This document shows, one piece after another, positions 36,015 to 47,404 of a DNA stretch of 64,000 bases. The notes under the pieces are model-generated. The model was given only the letters and a program-made list of their open reading frames with translations, had not been told where the DNA came from and did not search any database. Each line of letters opens with the position of its first letter. Positions within the stretch are counted from its first letter, which is position 1. The translations under genes and the position numbers were made by a program. Source of the stretch: Anodontia alba (lineage: Eukaryota; Mollusca; Bivalvia; Lucinida; Lucinidae); the NCBI GenBank assembly GCA_964016985.1, contig OZ024823.1, positions 112,305,459-112,369,458 on the forward strand, written 5' to 3'.

Positions 36015-36264
36015 CATCACATAAACAAACCTATATAATTTTGGCCCCCTTAAACCCAACTTTTATATAGTAAAACTGTGGTTTAAGGGGGTATACATAA
36101 TTTTTCTTAACTCTGCTCAAAAACATAGATTGTGGGTACTCGTTAGAACCGCCTCGATCTATGTTTTGAGCAGAAATATGAAAAATATCAGATTTTTTCC
36201 GAAAACTTTCCGTTTTTTGGGGATGCAATTTTCAATATATTCGAATAGGCGTGTTTTCGTAATG
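36015..36264 (-). mobile_element. Palindromic MITE, copy 12 (one hairpin arm deleted)
   Basis: The left arm is intact as far as GAACCGCCTCG and then jumps to ATCTATGTTTTGAGC, so most of the right arm is lost. Confidence 0.8.
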
Positions 36265-36392
36265 TACACCACCAAGCATCCGGAAAAAGAAACTCAAATC
36301 TCAAAAGAGAATACAGCATGGGCATATCGCCTGCCAAATCGCCGCTTTTGGGCGCCATCTTATCTGGTATCTGGAAAAGAGAGGACGAGCTC

Positions 36393-36432
36393 TTGAAGGG
36401 GGTCAACATAATATAGGCATGTTTTCGTGATG
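36393..36432 (+). mobile_element. Palindromic MITE, solo right end
   Basis: Only the last 40 bp remain: GGGGGTCAACATAATATAGG then CATGTTTTCGTGATG. Confidence 0.65.
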
Positions 36433-36575
36433 TGTGACACAACTGGCGAACCTATTAGAAAAAAAGCTTACACAACCGTTAATTTGGACAGAATCCTCGA
36501 AAACCCGGATGCAGAAGCTGGTCCCTCGAGGATTAGCACACTCTATAACTGGTCGGACGCGAGTACTGTAATGTG
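36430..36575 (+). CDS. Short unassigned ORF beside MITE end
   Basis: The ATG at 36431, formed from the MITE terminus, opens 48 codons (CDTTGEPIRKKAYTTVNLDR and ILENPDAEAGPSRISTLYNW) to TGA. Composition is balanced and protein-like, unlike the repeat-derived frames around it, but I recognise no family. It could be a leftover exon. Confidence 0.2.
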
Positions 36576-36714
36576 AAAGATGTAATGTTTTGGATTAAAT
36601 TGCCGTGTTTCCTATCAAATCTTTTATCCTGAAACAGAGTTTAAACTTTAAAAATGTATTAAGAGCGCCTCAGCTTTTACAATGATTTTGTAAAGATTTT
36701 TTTTTTCTGAGAGA

Positions 36715-37105
36715 AAAATGAGACTAGCAAGAATTGTTGATGATAATTTTGTATTGACCGACAAGCAACAGAAGTATAGTACAGTTGACCCAAAGCGACA
36801 TTAACTAACTTACAACTTGATTTCTTGTGATAAAGGGGATGTTAATATATTAATAAGTAGAACAGATTCTGGGGCTTATTGGTTTTGTACATTAAATCCA
36901 AAACATTCTGATTTTCGCTGCTAAATGTGTGTTATGCAGATCAAAATCTGTTCCGATTTTCTCGTCAACTGATTGAGCATAATTCAAGTTTGAGGAAAGA
37001 TCAGAGGATAAGGCCAATTTTTAGAGATACCGGATTTTTTTTTCACATTCTGCGTTAGATGATATAAATTTCAGAGCCAACAAACATATTACTTAGTTTC
37101 TTCCT
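36715..37105 (+). repeat. Right arm of long inverted duplication
   Basis: It aligns at roughly 70-75% by eye with the complement of the left arm. The frame beginning RLARIVDDNFVLTDKQQ is stopped after 28 codons, so it is not a working exon. Confidence 0.6.
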
Positions 37106-37914
37106 TTACTTCGAAATTTCAACTTCCCTGCCCCACTTACTCCCTGACCTAGCGCTATGATTAACCCTTAGTGGCTCGAACTACCTGTGTTTAGAACAAA
37201 CCATGGTCTAAAAGCTGTTCGAGCCATTGAAGTTTGATTGTATATCTAAAATATCCGGTGAATGTTAGCGAACTGCGAAGGTCCTGCTTAAGCTAAGTGG
37301 ACAAATAGGCTTTATTGGGCCTCCACTCTCTACATTGTTCCCGAAGGCCGGGCTACATAGCACTATCGGTAACGCGTCTGACTACTATGCTTTCGACATC
37401 TTTCAGAAAGTCGTTTTTTGCTTGACGCTTTACACAGAAGAAGTAGATTTGCAAATTTTTGTCATGATATAATGCAAAACCATTTGTCGTAACTATCTAT
37501 GTATAAAATTTTTATTCTAGTCATTGATTTTTAAAATCAAAGGACTGATAGTCCTAAGAGTCTGCTAGCTCGTAAAGTATTGATGGAGTGCTGAGTATCT
37601 TCTATGCAAACACAATACATGCAAAGAAGATAGGTGGCATTCCAATGCTACCAATACTACACCAAACGATGGAGTTCTATGGAATATATCAAGCATCTGG
37701 GCTTTGTACTTCCTGAAAAGAAGACTTTCTTTAAAAACTCTATTAAATGTACGTCAAGCGAAGACTGCATATGGGTTGAATGAGAAAGTCATAGCGAGTG
37801 CTGTCTCTAAATCAAGGAAAGGATACTTCACTGAGGATATGATATTTTTTTTGTTCACTTTCCAGTGATAATGCTGGTTGTCAAGTGAAAAATAAGATGG
37901 CAAATCACATGGCT

Positions 37915-38229
37915 CTAGTCATGATATGTCTTGGAATTCTTTTTTGCATACTTGTATAATTTATCTCCTGCAAACAGAATTTCATACATGTTGTTCACAT
38001 TCCACATGTTGGTACAGATCCTTTTCTGTACAGCTTTCACCAAAAATACTAAACAACATGGTAGGCATTGACGCCCTCTTGAATCAGGACTAAATATCTC
38101 ATCTCCTTGATGGATACTTCCTTGCAATAATACAGATGCATTTTCTTGTAGATTTATATGATTTGATGGACCTGGATTTTGCTCTATATCCATATTTTCA
38201 CACTTGCTTACAACCAGTGGCTTGATCAA
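37915..38229 (-). CDS. ORF with N-terminal 2A-like motif and RGRQC segment, decayed
   Basis: The frame from the stop just above 38229 encodes CENMDIEQNPGP within its first 20 residues. This fits the 2A ribosome-skipping consensus D-x-E-x-N-P-G-P exactly. After a short linker it has HQGDEIF and SRGRQCLPCC, then WNVNNMYEILFAGDKLY. The HQGD...RGxQC pattern resembles cysteine-protease-like domains carried by some transposon ORFs; I recall this family only by pattern, so it is inference. Past the stop at 37915, another frame continues with DLPSYFSLDNQHYHW and ETALAMTFSFNPYAVFA, which suggests a frameshifted continuation. 2A motifs at ORF starts are known in several invertebrate retrotransposons. 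Confidence 0.5.
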   Translation of the reverse strand: MIKPLVVSKCENMDIEQNPGPSNHINLQENASVLLQGSIHQGDEIFSPDSRGRQCLPCCLVFLVKAVQKRICTNMWNVNNMYEILFAGDKLYKYAKKNSKTYHD

Positions 38230-39111
38230 CTATTAAAATTACATTCAGAGACAAGGCTTTGTGAGAAAATTTACTATTCCTTGAAAAACAACCAACATGA
38301 ACACTCTGTACTACACGCTTTCTCTATCAGTTTCTCAAAATCAGTCAGATGGAAATGCATTCTACTTGTTTTAATGTATAAATAAGAATGGGTCTTTACT
38401 GAGGCATCTGTGTGAAACAGATATACATAAATAATCTAACCATGTACTGAAAAAACTAAATACAATTATTTCTCTTCTGTTTTGTTTCTTTCTTCACAAA
38501 AAATCCATTTTATTATCTGCATATAGGCCAATGCAGTGATTGGAATAATAAATCTCTTTATTTTCCAATGAAGTTTATCGCCTGATTATTCCAAATGAGT
38601 GTATCTCCAGCAGCAATTTCCAATTTCTAGAATCATTAAAGTTCAACTCTAGATATGCCCCAGTTCATACAAATTCAACACCTGATGTAGCTCCACGATT
38701 ATTCTAGTGCAATTTTATAAATTTACTCTATCAACTTATTATTAAGACAAGAGCAGATTAAATAAATTTGAAATGGCTATGTTCAGTCCAGATTAGCTTT
38801 AATAACTGATTGTCATTTGCTAGTGCTTCATCTAAGCATCAACAGTTTAGCCCGACCAGCTATGCCTACCCTTTTCAAGAGATTTTCAGATGTCCAAAAA
38901 AGAAGGGTCATAAACCTATAAATGGGCCAGCAGTCGAAAACAACTCCGTGTCACTGAGGTGTGAATAGTTATTTCATGTAGAAGGAATGAATTAAGTGCC
39001 TGATTTCTTGCTGTATTCAATATCGAATAAGTAGATTCTGATTATGTAAATACTGATACCTTTCTTTTCGTTCAGCTTCCGTTGCTAAGCACAACATCAA
39101 AGATGGCGAGC

Positions 39112-39740
39112 GGTCCTACTAATCACCCCATGGCACCCCACGGTACCCCATGACAGCCCAGGGCATCAAACTATATGGATATTTATCATAAAATATGTTA
39201 TAGATGGACAAGTATACTTTTGCAATACTTCTTCAGCTAAATAAACAGAGATTTATACTGATGATGATGACTTGTGTTTGATTTAAAATATTATGTCTAA
39301 AAACTCTCGTAATTTTTTGCGCCCCATGACATCAAAATATATGTATATTTACCATAAAATATGTGTTTAAGACGGCCAGTAAAAGTTTTGTAATACTTGT
39401 ATCTATCTAAATAAACAGAATATTTATACTGATGACTTGTGTTTGAACTTGAATATAAAATGTAATTTTAAGTTAAAACTTATCTTTGATAGACTATCAA
39501 CTTACACCATTGGTCTCTTTGCTATATTTTAGAGTCAGTTTGAATCTTGGTGTTTAGGCGCCCCGAGATAATCGCTTGAAGTAAGGTTAATGTCTTAAAC
39601 TATCACAAAAACAAATTTGGATACATAAAACTAATACCCTGGTGTAATTTCAGCATTCAGTTAATAAATACAATGAAATAATTTAGTGCCGTGGGGTGCA
39701 TTGGGATGCCGTGGAGTGCCATGGGGTGATTAGTAGGACC
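39112..39740. mobile_element. 629-bp inverted-repeat element
   Basis: GGTCCTACTAATCACCCCAT with GGCACCCCACGG at the left matches the complement of the right end over about 32 bp. Internally a 165-bp segment (CATAAAATATGT..., TTTATACTGATGA, CTTGTGTTTGA) is imperfectly duplicated. There is no ORF. Confidence 0.65.
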
Positions 39741-40119
39741 CTATGCCGAGTTAACACCTTGACAAAAGTAGCGCGTGTATTACTACACCGAATTTTGAAG
39801 TCTATGATTCAAATTGCATTACCTTAATCGATTTCAGTTACAGTTATGTTAGCGAAATAAAAAAGCCATACAAAATTCCGCTGCTTCACATTCAGTTCAC
39901 CGTAATAGTGCTGCATTGCGTCTGATTAAGAAGTAGTGCGCGTATAAATATACGCATAAATAGCTGTGATGAGAATCCGCTCGTAAAACCCCATGCGATT
40001 GCAAAGAGCCTGCTAGCTGTCGCTAGCAGACTCAAAAATCAAATATTTTCACTTTTTCCCATAGTAAAAATGAAGCCAAATCATGCAGAAATCTATAGGG
40101 TGGGTAACTTGGAGCCAAA

Positions 40120-40455
40120 TTTTCAACAAGTTCCACTTGTTCAATTTTTCTGAAATTTTCACAATATTGTTGTAAAACATCAATAATTCAAATTCAGCAA
40201 AGAACAATAAAAAATATTTTCTTAGACAAAAATTAAAAAAAAATCACTTTACTATAGAAACCGCATAGGTCAGACCAACTTTTGGCCGTAACTTTAATTT
40301 TTGTGTAAATATTTGAGAATAAATCACAGAAACATAAAAGACAAATGGTTTTTGATAAGATACGGTGAATAAGAACAAAATATTTTCATTTGAAATAAAA
40401 CGCCAGGCAAAAAACGTCTTTCCAAGAGATGTCGAAAGGACAGTAGCTAGGCCAC
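40120..40455. repeat. Dispersed repeat R1, copy 2
   Basis: The same block order as 14360-14810 without the AT expansion, ending GATGTCGAAAGGACAGTAGC. Confidence 0.6.
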
Positions 40456-40479
40456 ATTACTTTCGTAGAGATTGATAAT

Positions 40480-40758
40480 CATTACGAAAACACGCCTATT
40501 CAAATATACTGAAATTTTTACCACCAAAAAATGAAACTTTTCAGATAAAACAACTCTGATATTTTTCATATTTCTGCTCAAAAAATAGATTGTGGGTACT
40601 CGTTAGAACCGCCTCGGCGAGGCGGTTCTAACGAGTACCCACAATCTATGTTCTGAGCAGAAATAAGAAAAATAATGTATACCCCTGTAAACCCCAGTTT
40701 TACTTTATAAAAGTGGGGTTTAAGGGGGTCAAAATTATATAGGTATGTTTTCGTGATG
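40480..40758 (+). mobile_element. Palindromic MITE, copy 13
   Basis: Complete with a CCTCGGCGAGG centre. Confidence 0.85.
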
Positions 40759-41058
40759 ATGAAATAACGTCTACAGTCATTCTCCCGGTTACTGCTAATT
40801 CCAGAAAGACTATTGTCAGTTAATGACGGACAGTATGTGTACTGAACAACGACTACAAATACTGAACTTGCAAAAGTGTGAGTAGGTTAACTGACCGGCT
40901 CGACAGACTTAACAGAATTGACTGGGCCGTGAAACTCCAAATCAAACTCAAAACTCGAGCTCGATGGCACACTATTGCACGAAGCGAGTTATTTTAATTT
41001 AACCTTTAAAACTCTAATCACGATAGCAGGCGATACTTTGAAACATTTTTCTTCTTCT

Positions 41059-41096
<38 letters not shown>

Positions 41097-41696
41097 AGAT
41101 AATGCCTGACATTTCATGTGAATCATCTTCTAGGCACACGATTCATATGAAATATCAGGCATTATTTTTTTTATGAAAAATAAAAAAAATGGTTTTAGAA
41201 TGCTGTCTGCTATAAATTTATTTAGCGCTTTAAGGGTTAAAATAGAGGATCATAATATTTTGTTTTGTGTTATGTAGATATTTTGTCAGAAAATTCTAAA
41301 AAGAGAGGAAAATCATATTTACCATTACGTCATGTAGATATTTTACTAGAGTAACTATCCTTCTTGCATTTCGCAAATCAACTGTAATTATTTTAACCTG
41401 GTTTGACAGGCGCCCCAGCAAACCTGTTATAATTTTAAAATTCTAGCTAACTCACTCTTATAAAGTGTCTTCTAACATACAACAAAACTGATTTCCCTAT
41501 GCCGCACGTGCATTACTTTACCCGCAGACATAAGGTTTCTTAACGTCGATGGGTATAATGTATTATATATATTACAGAAATAGATTATAACTTGGAGCTA
41601 TTAAATACTGGAAACCGTACCTTTATGAATTTCAAATAAGTGTATTCCTGAGTTGCATTTTTTGTTGTAGGTTCTTGGTCTGATCTTAATGAAATG

Positions 41697-41927
41697 AACC
41701 GCAACGTCAGGAAACGTACCTGTGGACATGTGCGCCCAGCGAAGATTCAGATCAGCCTGCTTATATGCGCAGTCTGATCAGAATCATCACTGGTCGCATT
41801 TGGGATAGCCAAAGATGCAAAGTTTAATCATGCGGACAACGAAGACTTTCATCAGACTGCGCTGAAGCGCAGTCTGATGAGAGTCTTCGTTGTCCGGAGG
41901 TACGTTTTCTGACGTTGCGGCTCAAAT
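41697..41927. mobile_element. Foldback element with CCGCAACGTCAGAAAACGTACC ends
   Basis: The left end AACCGCAACGTCAGGAAACG and the complement of the right end match. Inside, GACAACGAAGACTTTCATCA with GACTGCGC forms a perfect hairpin with its complement. Degenerate relatives lie at about 13080-13270, 13480-13690 and 23170-23340. Confidence 0.65.
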
Positions 41928-42299
41928 ACTTTATAGTTTTCAGTAGTATGCGAACGCTTTATTCATGACGTTAAATATAAGGGAACATCCAAATAGAAAT
42001 TCATTTTATTTTTTATTTATTCTGCTACCGCCTGAATTATTTGTTACATAAGACAAACCGAAAATTACAGGCTTGAGTAAAACCATGATAGCGATTCTAT
42101 TGTTTGCTTTAAATAAGAAAAGGCGATGAAGCTTATCTACAATTTATCATATATCAAATGAGTGCGTTCCAAAACCCAGTATTCCTATCAGCCATATGCT
42201 ACTGCATAATTACAAATTCAGTTTATTTGTTTAGTTGGACTGGTTTCATAACCAGTGAAAAACGAAACAGGAGAAGGGGTACACACACGCGCGCACATA

Positions 42300-42302
42300 C
42301 AC

Positions 42303-42340
<38 letters not shown>
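42300..42340. repeat. (GA)n microsatellite
   Basis: About 17 GA units following an ACACACGCGCGCAC stretch. Confidence 0.9.
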
Positions 42341-42341
<1 letters not shown>

Positions 42342-42443
42342 CTCGCATGGAAACTCTGTTAGATAGATAAATCGTATTTTATTGCACATTAAACAAACAG
42401 AGGGGATAGACACAAGTTAAAACATTAGATAGTCCTCTCCATG

Positions 42444-42481
<38 letters not shown>

Positions 42482-43330
42482 TTAACGCTTATTACTCTGG
42501 GTAAAATTTTCAGCAGAAGCCATGTTGAAATATTCTTTCTTATTTTTCTTTGAAAGCAGGTTTTGACATATCATACAAATTGTCTCCAACTGAGACAACT
42601 GCATGAATGTCAAATTAGTCTGCTGAATTAGCCAAGAGAGTGGAAAATGTTAAAATGCAACGGTGGAAAATATACCACCAATTAGTAATGCAGGAAGACA
42701 ATTGGAACAGTAAGAATAAGAGAGTTGTCCTGTATGAGCTATTCAATATTCCCATAAAGTATAATCAAACTATTTCAAATGGTATTTAAGGGTAATGGAG
42801 TTAAAGGTAGACAAAGCTATCATTTTTATTGCTTCTGAAATGCAATCTACGCTTAAAGGAAAGAATTTGCTCCCACTGGGAGCAATTTCTTTCCCTTTAG
42901 AGTAAACATTTTTATTAAGGGGGTTGATGTACGGGTAAGCAAACATGATGTCACGAAAGTTGCCTCCCCTTTCAAAGAAAGGCGAAAATGATACCAAACT
43001 TATCCAGTAACCTTAATTTACACCCCAGACACAAAATATTTCAAAAGGTAAATGGGTATCTGAAAAAATAGGAACAATTGTTGATGTGTTATTCTTGTAC
43101 ATAGTGAAGCATTTAGACATAATCTATAATCCTAACAATCAAAGTATTCCAAAACCAATCAATTGCAACCTAAACACGTAACATTTCCACTAAGTAAGGG
43201 GACATAAATGGAAAAGTTAGTCAGATATGGTTTCCAGTCTTGTATGTGACAAAGGCATTTTGGTCTATTCTGCACCCCTATTACGTATCATCAAATGGGC
43301 CGCACTACGCGAAAGCGTGTCTCAGCATAT

Positions 43331-43616
43331 CATTACGAAAACAGGCCTATTCATATATTTTGAAAATTTCACCACCAAAAACTGAAAGTTTTCAGATAAA
43401 AATTCTGAAATTTTTTCATATTTCTGCTCAAAACATAGATTGTAGACACTCGTTAGAACTGCCTCGCTGAGGCAGTTCTAACGAGTACCAACAATCTATG
43501 TTTTTGAGCAGAAATAAGAAAAATAATGTATTCCCCTGTACAATGTAAACCCAAGTTTTACTATATAATTGTGGGATTTCAGGGGGTCAACATTATATAG
43601 GTATGTTTTGATGATG
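43331..43616 (+). mobile_element. Palindromic MITE, copy 14
   Basis: Complete; the stem carries matched changes in both arms (AGAACTGCCTC with GAGGCAGTTCT). It is head-to-head with copy 15 about 150 bp away. Confidence 0.85.
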
Positions 43617-43765
43617 TGCTTACAGCTAGGCCCTGATCAGCATGCACATCCGCGCAGTCTAATCAGAACCTTCACTGTCCGCTTACAGACTCATTCAAGT
43701 TGGACACTACAGACTGCATTAATGGAGAGAAAAGGCCTAGATTATACTTTGTGCATGCGAAGGAT

Positions 43766-44045
43766 CATCACGAAAACATGCCTATATAATTTTGACCCCC
43801 TTAAACCCCACTTTTTTTTATAGTAAAACTGGAGTTTACAGGGGAATACATTATTTTTCTTATTTCTGCTCAAAAACATAGATTGTGGGTACTCGTTAGA
43901 ACCGCCTCGCCGAGGCGGTTCTAACGAATACCCACAATTTATGTTTTGAGCAGAAATATGAAAAATATCAGAGTTTTTACCTGAAAATTTTCGGTTTTTA
44001 GAGGTGAAATTTTCTATATATTTGAATAGGCGTGTTTTCGTAATG
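43766..44045 (-). mobile_element. Palindromic MITE, copy 15
   Basis: Complete with a CCTCGCCGAGG centre. Confidence 0.85.
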
Positions 44046-45419
44046 AATTTGAATCTACGCATTTTGCGCAAGTTTAAGGCACTTTTTTGCTTGAACGCAG
44101 CCCAAATGATTCCAAAAGGTACTGAATTTACAGTCCAACACACGAAATTTGTCACCAAGGAAGACGTATGAAAAAGTACGACGAGTAATCATTCTTGTGT
44201 GCGACTGTGTATTGGCCTTACTCATATCACTGGATGCGAATATTTAAAGGATATTAAGGGCATAAGGTACAATTTAAGGGGAGGCAACTGCATCGGAATG
44301 TTTTGCCTCCTTCCTAAAAAGGTGTTTTTTTGTTGTTTTTTTTTTCTTAAAGGAAAGACATTGGTCTTCTATAAAAGAATAAAAAAAAAAAAAAAAAATT
44401 CTATATGAGCAAATTCTTTTCGGGCTTGCTGGACAGAAAAGCAAACAGGAAATCGTAAACATTATCTCCCTTGTAAAATGGTGGATGGTATCGCGTCTAT
44501 CAGTCCCCTTAAATTACGACCCAAACACAAAATATGTCATTACCGTAATAACCTTAAGTATTGAGTCAAATATGCCTTTGCAAATAGTGTAAACCCAGGT
44601 CACACGGCGTCTGATCAGGGTCTACATTGTTTGCCATACATACAGCAATATTTTGGACACATCAACAGGTAGTAAAATGGACTTTTTTAAAATTTTAGGA
44701 CAAGTATGGTAAGTAGATAAGGTGTCCCAATACTTAGGGTAAATATGATAAATAAGGAGAGATAAATGGAAAATAAGATAGTAGAGTTTCACCTCTGCTA
44801 TCCTTTAGAGTAGACCTTCTGCTAGATACAACCTTATCTATAGGAAAGCAAGCAGCAAGCGACAAAAGTTACCTCCCTTGTAAATTGGAGGACATTATAC
44901 CAAGTGTATCCAGTTACGTCATTTACTCCGTCAACATTAATTCAGAGAGAGGTTTCCTATCCGGAGTTATCAATCTCCCGTCTGTAAACATTTTTTTTTT
45001 TTTTTTTTTTTTTTTGTGTGAACTCTTTCAGCCTTGTAGACCAAAACAGATATTTTTGCAAATATCGAGATGAGAGGGCTCATCATGGATTCAGCTGGAT
45101 CTACACTGTTTGCCATTCTGTTCTTGATTTACATTATTGGATAAAAAGTAGTGCCGCACGTTATTAACTGCCATGCATTAACCGGCGGAAAGCCATGTAT
45201 TAACAAGGCAATTCACGCGCTGTTAATGCACGGCTACGCAACTTTCAATATGATCGTACCGGGGCCACAGATTTGCTGCCGTTACGAGATGTGTACTGCC
45301 CTGCCCTAGAACGAGCATAGTCCGTGGAAATTGCGTTCGCGAGACATCGGTGAAAAGGCGAAACCAAATGGTGCAAGAAATAACGCGAAATGTAGCGAAT
45401 GTTTTCAGTTTAATGCAAT

Positions 45420-45515
45420 AATAGCGATCGAACCTGGTTTTTCAATGCATTAACATTCGCAAGGTCCTCTCTCGGGACCTGGCGAATGTTAATGCATGAA
45501 AAGCCATGTTTGATC
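45420..45515. repeat. Perfect-arm hairpin
   Basis: TTTTCAATGCATTAACATTC with GCAAGGTCC pairs with GGACCTGGCGAATGTTAATGCATGAAAA around CTCTCTC. It is flanked by further TGCATTAAC motifs back to 45150. Confidence 0.55.
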
Positions 45516-45709
45516 CCTATATTCACAGAGAGACGCTTTATATAGTGGTTTCAAACTTCCTTCTGCAAACATTTTTTGTTAATCTTTTGCAAATAGTGTA
45601 GATCAAGATGAGACCGCTCATAATGATCTGGATCTGCACTATTTGCCATTGTGTCCTTGATTTACAACTGTCTCCGTTTTAGGAGCTGCTAATTTCTTTT
45701 CTTTTTTTT

Positions 45710-45754
<45 letters not shown>

Positions 45755-46490
45755 ATTGGATCTGTGCTTCCAAAGTATCCCTACACTGGAATAATTTGTA
45801 GACATACTATTGAGGTAAGCATCTTTCTGCAATTGCAACAGGGCGAAACAAAAACTGTATGAAAACTGACATATGAGCCGGCACACAAAAAGGGACCTTA
45901 TGGTTTTCGCTTAGTTGGGCTACAGACATGCGGGTTTTTCTTTATTTATTTATTTTTTATTTTTTATTTTTTTTTTTATTTTATTTTATTTTATTTTTTT
46001 TTTTTCGACTGAAGCTTCCTCAATGTCTCTTCTACATATCTTAGAATAGCAAAGGCTCTTGGCGAGACTGCACTAATGCAGCCTTTGCTAGCGCTTATGT
46101 GATAAGTATCCTTTTCTCATGTGCTGGCATATATTTGTAAGTGTAAGTTCTGAGCCGACACTGTCATCTGCACCCTCGCGCGCTTTCAAAGTCGATAAAT
46201 ATATAGGAAATAAATTACTTTTTGAAACTTTATTGAATATTGGAAAAAGTGTTAAACTTAAATATAAGCATCAAATTGTAGTTAGATAAATTATACATTT
46301 ACGAGTTGTTCTATGTTAGATGTTAATAAATGCATTTTCATGGCGCTATGGGGTTCATTAGTTTTACAATGTAACATAAGAGGACGACGTTCAAACAGAA
46401 ATTCACTCTACTTTTGTTTACTCTGTCTAGTCGTTATAGGATCAGGCAAACCGAAAATTATAGGCTGTAAGTACATCAGACATTATAAAC

Positions 46491-46768
46491 CATCACGAAA
46501 ACATACCTATATAATTTTGACCCCCTTAAACCCCACTTCTATATGGTAAAACTTGGGTTTACAGGGGTATACATTATTTGTTTTATTTCTGCCCAAAAAC
46601 ATAGATTGTGGGTACTCGTTAGAACCACCTCGGCAAGGCGGTTCTAACGAGAACCCACAATCTATGTTTTAAGCAGTAATATGAAAAATATCAGAATTTT
46701 TATCCGAAAAATTTTCCTTTTTTGGTTGTAAATTTTCAATATATTTGAATAGGCGTGTTTTCGTAATG
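46491..46768 (-). mobile_element. Palindromic MITE, copy 16
   Basis: Complete. It interrupts a segment (46310-46490 and 46770-46870) that is uninterrupted in its relative at about 41940-42170. Confidence 0.85.
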
Positions 46769-47371
46769 AAAGACTTTATATTTTGCTTTGAACAAACACA
46801 ATAGGAAAATTGATATAGCTTATAAATTATATGCCATATATTTACCACATGCGGTACATTTCTCTGTTTATTTTCCTGTATTATTATCTTTTGATTCAAA
46901 AATACATGTATAAGTGAAGATACACAAGAAATGCCAAAATCAAGAAGCATAGCCCTCCCGATGCACCAAACGAAGGAGAGATGAGGAACAAATAAGGACA
47001 AAACAAGCACCATTTATGAAACCTAAGTCGCAGAAACAAAGAAGTGCTACAATGGAACAACGTCCCCTAGCACCGGCTTAAAAGAGACAGATACCACTAG
47101 AGCCAAAGAGGGAACGATCGAAGACATCAGGCACCCACCTTCTGATGAAAGGTTCGGGTCGGCCCCGTCGTGAAATGAAAGAGAAAAGCGTATCTATCAA
47201 CCACGATTCAGTTAAAACTAGCATACAGTATGTTGCAATAAAACAAAAAAAAATCTGTTGTAAACCGAATAAATAAACAAAGCTAGAGGAGACAACGAAA
47301 AGGAACTGCCACAGAAGTGTCACACTGGAACAGTCAACAGTAAACCTGATAAACACACGTCGTTGCACATA

Positions 47372-47404
<33 letters not shown>

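Larger units (their letters stand above)
37558..40033. mobile_element. Possible 2.5-kb DNA element with GAGTCTGCTAGC ends
   Basis: GAGTCTGCTAGC at 37558-37569 and its complement GCTAGCAGACTC at 40022-40033 could be short terminal inverted repeats. GATTTTT-type sequence lies just outside both. The interior holds the 2A-containing ORF and a nested inverted-repeat element (39112-39740). No target-site duplication was seen, so the boundaries are tentative. Confidence 0.35.
40759..43330. other. No gene confirmed; possible leader-like segment
   Basis: Besides repeats, the segment at about 41940-42170 is related to 46310-46490 plus 46770-46870. In the 46.3-kb copy the plus strand reads NRNSLYFCLLCLVVIGSG followed by GCT/GTAAGT, which could be a signal-peptide exon; the 41.97-kb copy has a stop. 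Confidence 0.3.

Noticed and set aside
36790..36905. DSGAYWFC motif resembling an immunoglobulin V-set F strand
   Set aside because: Stops lie on both sides, the inverse copy is equally broken, and the neighbouring frame looks like mobile-element sequence; the motif alone is too short.
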